A stretch of DNA of 34,222 bases from Patescibacteria group bacterium. Its GTDB lineage: Bacteria > Patescibacteriota > 4484-211. The stretch is taken from assembly GCA_018818265.1 (NCBI GenBank), contig JAHISN010000064.1, forward strand, positions 1 to 34,222, written 5' to 3'. How positions within the stretch are numbered: position 1 is the stretch's first letter; each line of letters starts with the position of its first letter. The position numbers and the translations under genes were made by a program. Positions 13,949 through 22,057 of the stretch are shown here, one piece after another. The notes under the pieces are model-generated. The model was not told where the DNA came from. It ran no database searches and saw nothing but the letters and a program-made list of their open reading frames with translations.

Positions 13949-15616
13949 CAATCTTTTGACATTATCCCATTCGGAGATAGTATCAATCGTGCCTTCCTGC
14001 CATCTTTTGGGTTTACGTCTAAACTGGTCTATCCTCCACCTTTTTCGACTAACATTACTTCCATGAGTAATGTCTATACTAGGCTTAGGAGAATAAAAAG
14101 TCTTGAAGGGGTATGAATTTTCCCACTTAATTCTTCCATGGGTCATCGGTTCGAAACCTATCTTTAACATAGAAAACTCTTTAAACTGGTCTTTTTCCAT
14201 TAAAGCGATTCTTTCTTTAAAATGTTTAATAGCAATATCTCTGTAAACTACCAATCCCGATAAAGGTGAACAGTCATAACTAATAGCAAAACCATCGTTA
14301 AGTCTTAAAAACCAATAGTTTTCCTCGTAATACCAAGTGTTTCTATCTGGTGGAGTAAAGGCAAAATGTTCTGGGGGATACAAGACATCATGCTCACAAA
14401 AGAACACAATGTCTGTATCCAGCTCCTCTAAAGCAGTTAAAATTTGTTTAGTCATGGTCAAATACCCTCTCTCGCCTTTAAAAACTTTGTTCTTACCAAA
14501 ATCCATCGGTTTTAGAGAACAGGACACTATTGGTAATTTATGGTCTCGACAAGCACTTTTCCATAATTGTTTCTGACAAGCTTTCATAACCTTCTCATCT
14601 AACTGATTATCTGTGTAATATATGACCCCTTTTGTGCCTGATAGCTTCACTATAGGCTCTGTGCTTGACGTTTTTTCGACTACTGGTACTTTTCCACCTA
14701 TTTTTTTCAAATCATCTTCTGTCCATTTTGGTACTGGCCAGAATTTCTCTACTAACCAACTAATTGGTCGTTCACCTTTAAATCTCCCATCAAAAAACAT
14801 CTCCCGTGCAGTTTTTTTCGCATTTGAAATCTGACCCTGTCCTAGCAAGTATGGAAAACCAAAATCCCCTCCCTGAGTTCTAAATAAATGCGCATACCAA
14901 GTCTTATGGTTTATTATCACCCTTCCGCCAGAAAGCCAAGTCTTACACGCCACCTCGATTCCTTGAGAACCCCAATTGCCAAAGTTTTCATCACAAATAT
15001 TAAGCTCCCAATATTTATCTCTAGTCAACATAAAACAAGAGCCTTGAAGGGACATGCTTTCAGTTAGGTCTCCTTGGTCTTTGTACCATTGTCTATTTTT
15101 ACAATCATTGAAATATTGAAAGTGAGGTTCTGGGTCAAAACAATACGACGTGGATGAAGGGTTAGTTTTAGCAATCCAAACAACGTCCTTTTCCGTCGGC
15201 TCACCACATACTTTACAGACTCCGCTTGGGCTTTGATATCTGGTATGTCCATTCTTACACTTCCAATTAAATGCATGCAAATTCCTCATTATCGGGGCGA
15301 CAGTCCAGTCATCGTGCATATCAGCCATTAACTTCACGTCAAATCCCTGATCGAAGGCACAATGAGCGTCTACTTTCATCACATATTTTGCTTTTGATAA
15401 TCGGCAAAGTTGATTGGTCATTGCCCTTTGGCCAATTGACTCGGAAACATGAACAACAGTTACCCTAGGATTGTCTTTTATTGGAGTGGCAGGCCAATTT
15501 CCATCACAACCGACTATAATTTCTGTATTACCTTCTATGTGTTGCAAAATGTCATCTATCGTTCTGACCAAAAACTCCTCGTTTCGGGCTGGTATTAAAA
15601 TAGATAAATCGTACAT
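13940..15616 (-). CDS. Two-domain glycosyltransferase with GT27-like N-terminal domain
   Basis: This 558-residue protein starts as a GT-A fold (YDLSILIPARNEEFLVRTI). It has D83-A-H85 in KVDAHCAF, then WGSQGIEVACKTWLSGG at 215-231 and a late His243 in WYAHLFR. In GT27 polypeptide GalNAc-transferases the same three elements (D-x-H, WGGEN.E, GHVFR) hold the manganese ion and sugar donor. A zinc-ribbon-like insert sits at 120-140 (WKCKNGH...CKVCGEP). Residues 310-558 form a second domain starting GVIYYTDNQL, with FFCEHDVLYPPEHF, probably another GT-A-like transferase. The gene ends 26 bp before the Ser-Pro repeat gene, so modification of that protein is a reasonable inference. Plain GT2 glycan transfer is the alternative. 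Confidence 0.68.
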   Translation of the reverse strand: MYDLSILIPARNEEFLVRTIDDILQHIEGNTEIIVGCDGNWPATPIKDNPRVTVVHVSESIGQRAMTNQLCRLSKAKYVMKVDAHCAFDQGFDVKLMADMHDDWTVAPIMRNLHAFNWKCKNGHTRYQSPSGVCKVCGEPTEKDVVWIAKTNPSSTSYCFDPEPHFQYFNDCKNRQWYKDQGDLTESMSLQGSCFMLTRDKYWELNICDENFGNWGSQGIEVACKTWLSGGRVIINHKTWYAHLFRTQGGDFGFPYLLGQGQISNAKKTAREMFFDGRFKGERPISWLVEKFWPVPKWTEDDLKKIGGKVPVVEKTSSTEPIVKLSGTKGVIYYTDNQLDEKVMKACQKQLWKSACRDHKLPIVSCSLKPMDFGKNKVFKGERGYLTMTKQILTALEELDTDIVFFCEHDVLYPPEHFAFTPPDRNTWYYEENYWFLRLNDGFAISYDCSPLSGLVVYRDIAIKHFKERIALMEKDQFKEFSMLKIGFEPMTHGRIKWENSYPFKTFYSPKPSIDITHGSNVSRKRWRIDQFRRKPKRWQEGTIDTISEWDNVKRLLG

Positions 15617-15621
15617 AATTT

Positions 15622-15630
15622 AGTATAACA
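15622..15630 (-). promoter_or_regulatory. Extended -10 box 5 nt before the glycosyltransferase start
   Basis: The minus strand reads TGT-TATACT-AAATT-ATG. The TGn before the hexamer makes an extended -10 promoter, which needs no -35 box. The start has no Shine-Dalgarno, so this is another leaderless candidate. Confidence 0.35.
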
Positions 15631-15632
15631 GC

Positions 15633-16397
15633 CTAACCAACCCACTCCTTGTTCTTTTTAAGGATTCCCCGTGTAATTTGTGGATTATAACCGAGGGATT
15701 CAGCAAAAGCACACCAAGCATAAACATCCTTTGGAATACATTTAGAGCTCATGCCTCTTTTTTCTGGGTATATAAAAGTAAACCATAAATTAAATCTTGG
15801 ATCATCTCCGTAAACTGCGTCTCGAATTTGGTAGTAGTCGACTCCCGAAATTTCGCAAACATCATATAATTCCTGACACTGGGCAACCTTGAAGGCAATA
15901 GCTCTATTTTCGCTTAGTTTGATTATCTCCGCCTCCAATGAAGATACTTGGCGAATAGTTACGTTTGCATTATAAACCTCGGTGTATAGGTCAATTAAAT
16001 CCCTCCTTGCTTCTGGTTGTCCGCCGATAATTAAAAATGGCCTAGCCTTTGGATCTAATAATGGATGTTGCGGTGTCTCACCTAGATACTCTGGCTGAAA
16101 GACTATTTTTTTGTTATATTTTACCGACCAATTTAGGGTGTCGTTTGGGTTTACTGTTGATCTTATTACAATAAGAGGACACTTACACCACTCAACACAT
16201 TCTTCAACAATTGAAGTGTCCAGCCTACCTTCTTCTATACAAGGGGTTGGAACTCCTATAAAAGCCACGTCACAATTATTTACGTCTTCCTTTGTAACAT
16301 TATTTTTTAACATCGGATCGTAAATTGTGGCCTCTGGGAACAACTTCCCCATTGATTTGCCTACCCACCCGAAACCGATTATCGCTATTTTTTTCAT
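15633..16397 (-). CDS. Short UDP-glucose/GDP-mannose dehydrogenase-like protein
   Basis: This 254-residue protein has an N-terminal Rossmann NAD site (IAIIGFGWVGKSMG) and the family motifs VAFIGVPTP, FQPEYLGETP and EIIKLSENRAIAFKVAQCQELYDVCE. At Cys220 it keeps the family's catalytic cysteine context, as KCIPKD instead of the usual GGxCxPKD. Normal nucleotide-sugar dehydrogenases are about 390-450 residues and have a C-terminal substrate domain that is missing here. The protein could therefore be a minimal dehydrogenase acting on a different substrate or a domain that works with a partner. It is coupled by ATGA to the upstream GT2 gene. Oxidation of a UDP- or GDP-sugar for the island is inferred. 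Confidence 0.72.
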   Translation of the reverse strand: MKKIAIIGFGWVGKSMGKLFPEATIYDPMLKNNVTKEDVNNCDVAFIGVPTPCIEEGRLDTSIVEECVEWCKCPLIVIRSTVNPNDTLNWSVKYNKKIVFQPEYLGETPQHPLLDPKARPFLIIGGQPEARRDLIDLYTEVYNANVTIRQVSSLEAEIIKLSENRAIAFKVAQCQELYDVCEISGVDYYQIRDAVYGDDPRFNLWFTFIYPEKRGMSSKCIPKDVYAWCAFAESLGYNPQITRGILKKNKEWVG

Positions 16398-17125
16398 AGT
16401 TTGTTTGGTTGTGCAACAGGCTCATAACTTAAAGAATGAAACAAACCTTTTGGGTTTAGATCATAATTCACGTTATATCTACCTATTGGAAATATATAAA
16501 TTTTAGAACCTACGATTGGTTTAAGACCGTACTTGACGGCATAATGATTCCACCTCGTATTAAAATATGAGTCCTCGCCTTTCTTTGAAGTGGCATGATG
16601 TCCGTAAGTACAAGCCTTCTCTGGGTATCCGCCGAGATTTTCAAATGTAGATTTCTTCATACAAAAAGTATTCCCGTGATATGAAGCATATAAACCCCTC
16701 TTGGAAGTAAAACGTGATTCATCTATCCCGTAATCTTTCAAAACTTGTTTTTCCTGAGTCAAGCACCCATCTTCATCCAAAACTGCCAAAAATCTAGGGA
16801 AAATCATTTTATCACCAGTAAAATTATATGAGTCCATTATTGCCTCGTAAGACAATATGTGATCGGCGTCAGTCATTAAAATATACTCACCAGACGATTC
16901 CTTTACCCCCCTGTTTCTCGCCAACCCCTGAGTCCAAGGGCGTTTATCATTTGTATAGATAATCTTCAAGTTTTTTAAGCTATAGCCCTCATGTCGGGGA
17001 GAACTGCCATCGTCTACTAGTATAAATTCTATATCGTCGGGAAGTTGGAGTTTGGAGAAAAACTTCATTTGCCTCTCTATGACACCGTGACTGTTATAGA
17101 CTGCTATTATTATTGATAGTTTCAT
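16394..17125 (-). CDS. GT2 family glycosyltransferase
   Basis: This is a GT-A glycosyltransferase of about 243 residues. It begins MKLSIIIAVYNSHGVIE and has FILVDDGSS, then ARNRGVKESSGEYILMTDADHIL with the metal-binding DxD-type motif, and a middle motif GNTFCMKKSTFENLGGYPE. All are typical of GT2. The ORF track begins six codons earlier, but the ATG at 17125 overlaps the upstream TGA as ATGA and starts exactly at the first core strand, so that start is preferred. It transfers a sugar from a nucleotide donor in the cytoplasm. No membrane segment is seen. Confidence 0.85.
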   Translation of the reverse strand: MKLSIIIAVYNSHGVIERQMKFFSKLQLPDDIEFILVDDGSSPRHEGYSLKNLKIIYTNDKRPWTQGLARNRGVKESSGEYILMTDADHILSYEAIMDSYNFTGDKMIFPRFLAVLDEDGCLTQEKQVLKDYGIDESRFTSKRGLYASYHGNTFCMKKSTFENLGGYPEKACTYGHHATSKKGEDSYFNTRWNHYAVKYGLKPIVGSKIYIFPIGRYNVNYDLNPKGLFHSLSYEPVAQPNKL

Positions 17126-17736
17126 TTTACATATAGCCAACACTTGTTGGAATTATTGGTTGTTACAAACCAAGGTTTAATTTTATAAGATTTCATCCAC
17201 CCATCGACGGCATTAATAACATTCATGTCCTTCCAACGTCTACTATTTGAGTAATCATCAAAGTCGTGTCCATATATAATTCCGCCCTTTTTTACCTTTT
17301 TTGACCACAAGGCGATATCTTCAACGACGTATTCATAGGCGTGGTTTCCGTCTATAAACACAAAATCTAACGACTCATCGGGAATAGTCTTGACCACCCA
17401 ATTACTCCACCCTTGAATTAAAGTAGCCCTATCACCATATTTTTTATACACCTCGATGGATTCTCTATGAGCGTCTTTTATATCTTCCCTGTGGTAATCC
17501 TTGTATCCTGTGTACACCTCCCAAGCGTCTACACCTATTAGTTGCAAGTTTGGGTTTCTGTCTAAAAGATGTCTCGAATACGAAGCCCTATAAACACCAA
17601 TTTCAGCCCCTTTGTTGAAGCCTAGTTCACACAAAAGTTTTGGTATGTCCTTAAATCTCCCTATTGCCAACATTATCGGGGATGGTTGATTTAGGTCAAT
17701 GTTAAATTTTTTGACGATATAATCTAAAGTTTCCAT
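17122..17736 (-). CDS. Class I SAM-dependent methyltransferase (Methyltransf_24-like)
   Basis: The protein is 204 residues from the preferred start at 17736 (METLDYIVKK), which has GGAAAG about 7 nt upstream. The ORF track uses a GTG nine codons earlier. Motif I is GAEIGVYRASYSRHLL, followed by IGVDAWEVYTGY (motif II) and LDFVFIDGNHAYEYVVEDIALW (motif IV/post-IV). GGIIYGHDFDDY is typical of the CmcI/Methyltransf_24 group. Members often methylate sugar hydroxyls in polysaccharide or glycoprotein gene clusters. It lies between two glycosyltransferase genes with overlaps on both sides, so methylation of the sugar being built is the likely role. Confidence 0.8.
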   Translation of the reverse strand: METLDYIVKKFNIDLNQPSPIMLAIGRFKDIPKLLCELGFNKGAEIGVYRASYSRHLLDRNPNLQLIGVDAWEVYTGYKDYHREDIKDAHRESIEVYKKYGDRATLIQGWSNWVVKTIPDESLDFVFIDGNHAYEYVVEDIALWSKKVKKGGIIYGHDFDDYSNSRRWKDMNVINAVDGWMKSYKIKPWFVTTNNSNKCWLYVK

Positions 17737-18587
17737 AATTTTTCTTTCCAATTTGATGGCCACGACGGCATTAAAGGGAATTGCTCAATTAAACTAATAA
17801 AAAAGTCCTTGTTTTCGACCATCCATTTGCTATAAGAATAAGCATAAGATTTTCTGTTTTCGTTACGGCTCATCCAGTACATCCTTCCATACTTTTGACC
17901 TTTGTGGAGATGGGCATACCAAGTGTTCTTGTTTGTTACCACCCTTCCGCCGTTCAACCATGTAGTAAAAGAAATTTCCTCCGCTTCTTGACCCCAGCCA
18001 GTATATCCCTCAACTTGCATAAAACCCATCTTGTTAAACCAATCTTTTTCCATAAACCAACACGAACCCTGAAACGTGATAGTGTCGTCGATGGGGATAT
18101 CCCACCTCTCTAGCGTCCTCTCATCCCACTTAAAACCGTGAATACCAAGATCAGTAAAAAGAGGTTTGTACATAATATATTCGTAATCTATTGGTGGTCG
18201 ATTATCGCTCTGGGTTTGTAAGCACCAATTCTCTGCGTCCAGCCTATGTCTTCTTGGTATTTGCACCCAATTTGGTTGACTGTCCTTAACCAGCTGTTCA
18301 TCAAACCCTTTAGCGAACATGCAATGTGCGTCAACAGACATAACATATTTACCAGTACAAATTGAAATTGCATGATTTATTCCGTGTCTTTTCTGGGTGT
18401 ATGTGACTTTTGGAAGTCGGATATAATTTACTCTTGGATCTTTGACAATCTCCTCGGCTGGTGGCTCGTAACCGTCTAAAATTGGGAATACCTCTATTTC
18501 ACCTGTCGCATTTTTTAAAATGTCCTCAATCGTATTTTTTAAAAAGATCTCGTTTCTCGATGGAATAACAATGCTTACTTTATCCAT
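17724..18587 (-). CDS. GT27-like glycosyltransferase (GT-A fold)
   Basis: This 287-residue protein is related to the N-terminal domain of the two-domain enzyme at 13940-15616. It opens DKVSIVIPSRNEIFLKNTIEDIL. D86-A-H88 occurs in SVDAHCMF, GSCWFMEKDWFNKMG at about 174-188, WGQEAEEISFTTWLNGG at 198-214 and His226 in WYAHLHKG. The D-x-H, WG.E..E and late-His arrangement corresponds to the manganese and donor site of GT27 polypeptide GalNAc-transferases; GT2 relatives are close. Only the WG-E motif here keeps the second glutamate seen in the family. It overlaps the methyltransferase gene. It may add the first sugar to Ser/Thr in a virion protein, or extend a glycan. Confidence 0.72.
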   Translation of the reverse strand: MDKVSIVIPSRNEIFLKNTIEDILKNATGEIEVFPILDGYEPPAEEIVKDPRVNYIRLPKVTYTQKRHGINHAISICTGKYVMSVDAHCMFAKGFDEQLVKDSQPNWVQIPRRHRLDAENWCLQTQSDNRPPIDYEYIMYKPLFTDLGIHGFKWDERTLERWDIPIDDTITFQGSCWFMEKDWFNKMGFMQVEGYTGWGQEAEEISFTTWLNGGRVVTNKNTWYAHLHKGQKYGRMYWMSRNENRKSYAYSYSKWMVENKDFFISLIEQFPLMPSWPSNWKEKLWKL

Positions 18588-18593
18588 AGTCTG

Positions 18594-19631
18594 TTATATC
18601 AACTTTGACAAAAAATGTCTAATGATCTTCTCTTCCTTATCAAAGTCAACCTTATTTTTAAAATTATAATATGAGTTGTTACATAGTTCTTTCCATTGCC
18701 GAGAGTAATATTCAATCTTATTCTTTATCTCCAAGGGGTTTAAACCGTCAATACAAACACACGTTTTTCCGTCTATCATTAAGTCTTCTCCCAACTTACC
18801 AGAATAATACTCCTTTTTAACAATCATTGGCCTACCACAAGCACTAGCATTGTGAATTATGTGACCGTAACCATCACCGCCCTTTTTCGTATGCCAAATA
18901 AAGCCAGCCTTTGCAATTGTTTTGGCGACTTCCGCCTCACCATGCGCCTGTCCATCACGACACTGACCGCCCATGCACTTAAAATTCCACTCTGGCATTA
19001 GTTTTTCAACCTTTTGGAATAGCTCCCAATCCTCTTTAAACATTCCGTCATTAGAGAAGCAATTAACTAGCGAAGTGATGTTAGGTTCGAACACCTCACT
19101 AGAAGCCCTAGAAAAGACGTTTGTGTCAAATTCTTGATGATATACCACACTATTCTTGTTCGCTATGGCTATGCGAGAAGAGCACATGATATTGTCAGCT
19201 TTTTCGGCCTCCCCGACCCACTGATTGCCAATTTGGAAAATAAGTTTAGGTCTTGACCAGTGTTCTTTGCATAACTTTTTAAACGGTTCAACATGTTTTG
19301 GAATTGAGGCAATTATGATCCCGAAGTTCATCTCCCTAAATTTGTCTAAGGTAATTGCCCTATTTGTCTTTAAAGAGGATATGTCGTGGCAAATGTAAAC
19401 TCCGCTTTCACCAGTAATAACATCATTCACGGGGTCGGTGTTGTCTGGGGTAGCCCCATTAACATCCAAAAACTGTGCTACCGTGGCTGGGTGATCGTAA
19501 ACCTTCCAATATCCTTCATCAAACCACTGTCTGCCGATGGGTCGATAAACTTTCCACCCCAACCTCCTCTCAAATAATAGAATTAATGAATTAAGAAGTC
19601 CTGCATGATGGAAATCACATAGCACGTTCAT
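18594..19631 (-). CDS. Putative GT-B-fold glycosyltransferase
   Basis: This 345-residue protein was not assigned to a named family. The N-terminal half (MNVLCDFHHAGLLNSLILLFERRLGWKVYRP) looks like the first Rossmann domain of a GT-B enzyme. The C-terminal half has CFSNDGMFKEDWELFQ, AGFIWHTKKGGDGYGHIIHNASACGRPMIV, and DGKTCVCIDG. The KGGDGYGH...ACGRPMIV stretch occupies the place of the donor-binding E-x7-E region of GT4 enzymes, although the second Glu is not clear. Coupled by ATGA to its upstream neighbour. The assignment as a glycosyltransferase is by context and fold pattern. Confidence 0.6.
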   Translation of the reverse strand: MNVLCDFHHAGLLNSLILLFERRLGWKVYRPIGRQWFDEGYWKVYDHPATVAQFLDVNGATPDNTDPVNDVITGESGVYICHDISSLKTNRAITLDKFREMNFGIIIASIPKHVEPFKKLCKEHWSRPKLIFQIGNQWVGEAEKADNIMCSSRIAIANKNSVVYHQEFDTNVFSRASSEVFEPNITSLVNCFSNDGMFKEDWELFQKVEKLMPEWNFKCMGGQCRDGQAHGEAEVAKTIAKAGFIWHTKKGGDGYGHIIHNASACGRPMIVKKEYYSGKLGEDLMIDGKTCVCIDGLNPLEIKNKIEYYSRQWKELCNNSYYNFKNKVDFDKEEKIIRHFLSKLI

Positions 19632-20323
19632 TTTCTATCTAAGTATTCTTGGCATACTTTTATAAAGTTAGGATGTAGTGTTTCCTTGCTGTTTAGAGAG
19701 TCGGCAATGTATTTATCAAACCTATCTACTTCATAGTTTGGAACTCCGCCATTTGCAATTAGACTAAAATTACTGCTAAGCCCATTTAAGTGTTCGTATA
19801 GTCCAGCGCTAATTCTAATCACCGAAATGTTCTTTATGTCTTGCTGAAACTTATAAAAATGATCTGCAACGCCTGGGGTAATGCTAAAGTCTCTCCTTGT
19901 TTTGTCTACGACAGCTCTTTTAGCAAAAATACAACAAGGGTGAAGCCTATCCCCTTGATATGCGCCAATTACGTTTACGTTATTTAAGTCCATTGTAATT
20001 TGGCTGATATATTCCCAAAACTCTTCATTGGGGTAAAAATCTTGTTCTGTAAACCACACCCATTCAGAACTACACAAAGTTAGCCCAAAGTTTGTTGATA
20101 TATTTCTCCAATCTTGTCCTGAAAGAACAGGTGGGGACTTAACTACCGTGCAATAACCTCCCATTTCCTCTTTTATAAAATCACTGTAGTCATACCCTTG
20201 ATTTGTCTCGGTGATGACAATAATGACATCTTTAAACCTATTTCTGTTTTCCCTTATAAATTTTCGCCACATTGGATAATCGCAATTTCTTGGCCAACTA
20301 ATTACAATATCTGGTACGATCAT
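19628..20323 (-). CDS. Putative GT-A-like glycosyltransferase
   Basis: This 231-residue protein has an N-terminal strand-helix start (DIVISWPRNCDYPMWRKFIRENRNRF) with a following IIVITETNQGYDYSDF. EWVWFTEQDFYPNEEFW is in the place of the DxD metal motif, and the C-terminal part is rich in Asn and Tyr. It resembles glycosyltransferase-like proteins found in phage glycan clusters, but no clear CAZy family can be named. ATGA overlaps link it to both neighbours, so it is made in the same chain of coupled genes. Confidence 0.5.
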   Translation of the reverse strand: MIVPDIVISWPRNCDYPMWRKFIRENRNRFKDVIIVITETNQGYDYSDFIKEEMGGYCTVVKSPPVLSGQDWRNISTNFGLTLCSSEWVWFTEQDFYPNEEFWEYISQITMDLNNVNVIGAYQGDRLHPCCIFAKRAVVDKTRRDFSITPGVADHFYKFQQDIKNISVIRISAGLYEHLNGLSSNFSLIANGGVPNYEVDRFDKYIADSLNSKETLHPNFIKVCQEYLDRK

Positions 20324-21339
20324 AGTCCTAACTCCTTATATGCTTTTTGTCTTTTTAACACCGTTTTTCTGTGAACTCCGCTAAGAGCATAGATTCTATC
20401 TAAAGCTTTTCGGTATTCTTCCCTAAATTCACATATCTCGTTCGGATCTGAATTATCGTAAAATGTTTGCCACCACTGTATTCTTCTTGCCCACTCATCT
20501 ATGTGTGCCTCGGCCAACTTAAACTCTCTTGGTTCAACACAAATCTTTCTATTTGAAAGACTTATTCCCCTATCATCAACCAAAACTCCACCAACACCAC
20601 TACTCAAACTTCCTACATGAGTCCAAGCCGATAAACCATTCCATAGATACTGTCGTTTTTCCCAGTGAACCAAGTCTTCGGGGCTACCATGATATTGTTG
20701 TAGGCATAAGAACTTTAATCCTTTAGACCTTAATATGAGGCTAGTGTTTACAAAAGTGTCTCCATATCCAGTTTCTTTCATCACATAATTCAATGGTTCT
20801 ACAACTTCACCCTTCTCCCAAGCCTTGGCCTTAAAGTGCCTATCAGTGTCTAACAATGTCTGTGTCTTACAGAAAAAGAAACATGGCCAAAAATTACATC
20901 CATGATCCCCCAAACCCTCATAATCAACTCCCCACTTTCTTTTGGCTTCTTCTAGTATTTCAAAAGCACAACTGCCCCTCTTCGAGCCAACACAATCCAC
21001 CTCTCCGTCCTCAACGTGTTTAAAACAAGAATCAATATGGCCTTTCTTGAAGACATAAGCGTCATCTTCGACCAGCATTACATATTCTTCCTTGCACATT
21101 TCCAATAAGATTTTGATGGCGTCACCATGTTCTATTTGGTGGTCTATATATACAAAACTAGCCCCGTATCTTTCGAGGAGTTTTTGTTCGTACTCTATGA
21201 CCTCTTTCTCTATGCTCGAATTTAAACAAACATATAATTTGTCGACTTCATCCTTATAGTATTTGGCATAGTTCTCAAGCCAATATTTTAATAGGAACGG
21301 GTCGCACGGGGTTGGTAATAAAACTGCTCTACTTCTCAT
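20320..21339 (-). CDS. GT-A-like glycosyltransferase
   Basis: This 339-residue protein starts AVLLPTPCDPFLLKYWLENYAKYYKDEVDKLYVCLN. The EDD in YVMLVEDDAYVFKKGHID is the likely nucleotide-sugar and metal site, and GLGDHGCNFWPCFFF and GYGDTFVNTSLILRS follow. These fit a GT-A fold of the GT2-related group. The C-terminal 80 residues are helical and basic (KALDRIYALSGVHRKTVLKRQKAYK), which may contact nucleic acid, membrane or a partner. It overlaps the upstream methyltransferase gene by 11 bp and the downstream gene by ATGA. The acceptor is unknown. Confidence 0.6.
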   Translation of the reverse strand: MRSRAVLLPTPCDPFLLKYWLENYAKYYKDEVDKLYVCLNSSIEKEVIEYEQKLLERYGASFVYIDHQIEHGDAIKILLEMCKEEYVMLVEDDAYVFKKGHIDSCFKHVEDGEVDCVGSKRGSCAFEILEEAKRKWGVDYEGLGDHGCNFWPCFFFCKTQTLLDTDRHFKAKAWEKGEVVEPLNYVMKETGYGDTFVNTSLILRSKGLKFLCLQQYHGSPEDLVHWEKRQYLWNGLSAWTHVGSLSSGVGGVLVDDRGISLSNRKICVEPREFKLAEAHIDEWARRIQWWQTFYDNSDPNEICEFREEYRKALDRIYALSGVHRKTVLKRQKAYKELGL

Positions 21340-22057
21340 ATTTATTAAAATTATAATCGGATTCGCTGACCTTGTAAAAGCCAGTTAGACCTCTTGGGGT
21401 TGGCAAGTGGAACACGCAAACCGAGCCGTCGAGAACCAGCTGACTGATTGGAGCAGGTATTTTTCCGAATGGCCAAGCAAAGCCGTGTTCCTCGTTAGGA
21501 ATTTGGTGCATGTGTCGGTGTAAGTCGTGGATAAATATGTAACCACCTTCCTTTAGGTGTGGGAAAAACTTGATAAATTCTGCAAATCTTGTCTGGGGTT
21601 CAGTGTCTAATAATATAAAATCATACTTAATTGTTGGCTGATCCCCACCGATGGTTTCTTGGATGGTGGCATTAGAACCTCTCCAATCTTCTGGGATTTT
21701 AAAATCTTTTACATCACCAAAATGGCATTCAACAAAATCTTGAAGACCCATCTTTTCAATTCTACGTTTAGCTTCTACATAAATAACTGGCAAAAACTCA
21801 ACTGTATCCAAGTGCCCTTTATTATTATCCTTCAAAGCCATCCCTAGATAGGAAGCACCAACGGCAACATGAGTCCCTGTTTCTAGTACAAATTCTGGTT
21901 TTAAAACTCTCAAAAATCCGTATAAAAACTCTCCGACCTCACATTCAATACCAGCGTCGTTAAACGCTGTGTATTCAGAAGTGGTTTTATTCCACTCTCC
22001 CTCATTGTGGACAACTAAGCTGGTATCTTTTTCTTGCAATTCTTTTGTGATTGTCAT
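21329..22057 (-). CDS. Class I SAM-dependent methyltransferase
   Basis: The protein is 242 residues from the preferred start at 22057 (MTITKELQEKD), where ATG overlaps the TGA of the upstream gene. The ORF track begins nine codons earlier. Motif I is FVLETGTHVAVGASYLGMAL. HLDTVEFLPV gives the acidic motif II, and YDFILLDTEPQTRFAEF is motif IV. GGYIFIHDLHRH follows and is typical of the Methyltransf_24 group. With the methyltransferase at 17122-17736 this makes two in the island, and they may methylate different sugar positions. Confidence 0.75.
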   Translation of the reverse strand: MTITKELQEKDTSLVVHNEGEWNKTTSEYTAFNDAGIECEVGEFLYGFLRVLKPEFVLETGTHVAVGASYLGMALKDNNKGHLDTVEFLPVIYVEAKRRIEKMGLQDFVECHFGDVKDFKIPEDWRGSNATIQETIGGDQPTIKYDFILLDTEPQTRFAEFIKFFPHLKEGGYIFIHDLHRHMHQIPNEEHGFAWPFGKIPAPISQLVLDGSVCVFHLPTPRGLTGFYKVSESDYNFNKYEK

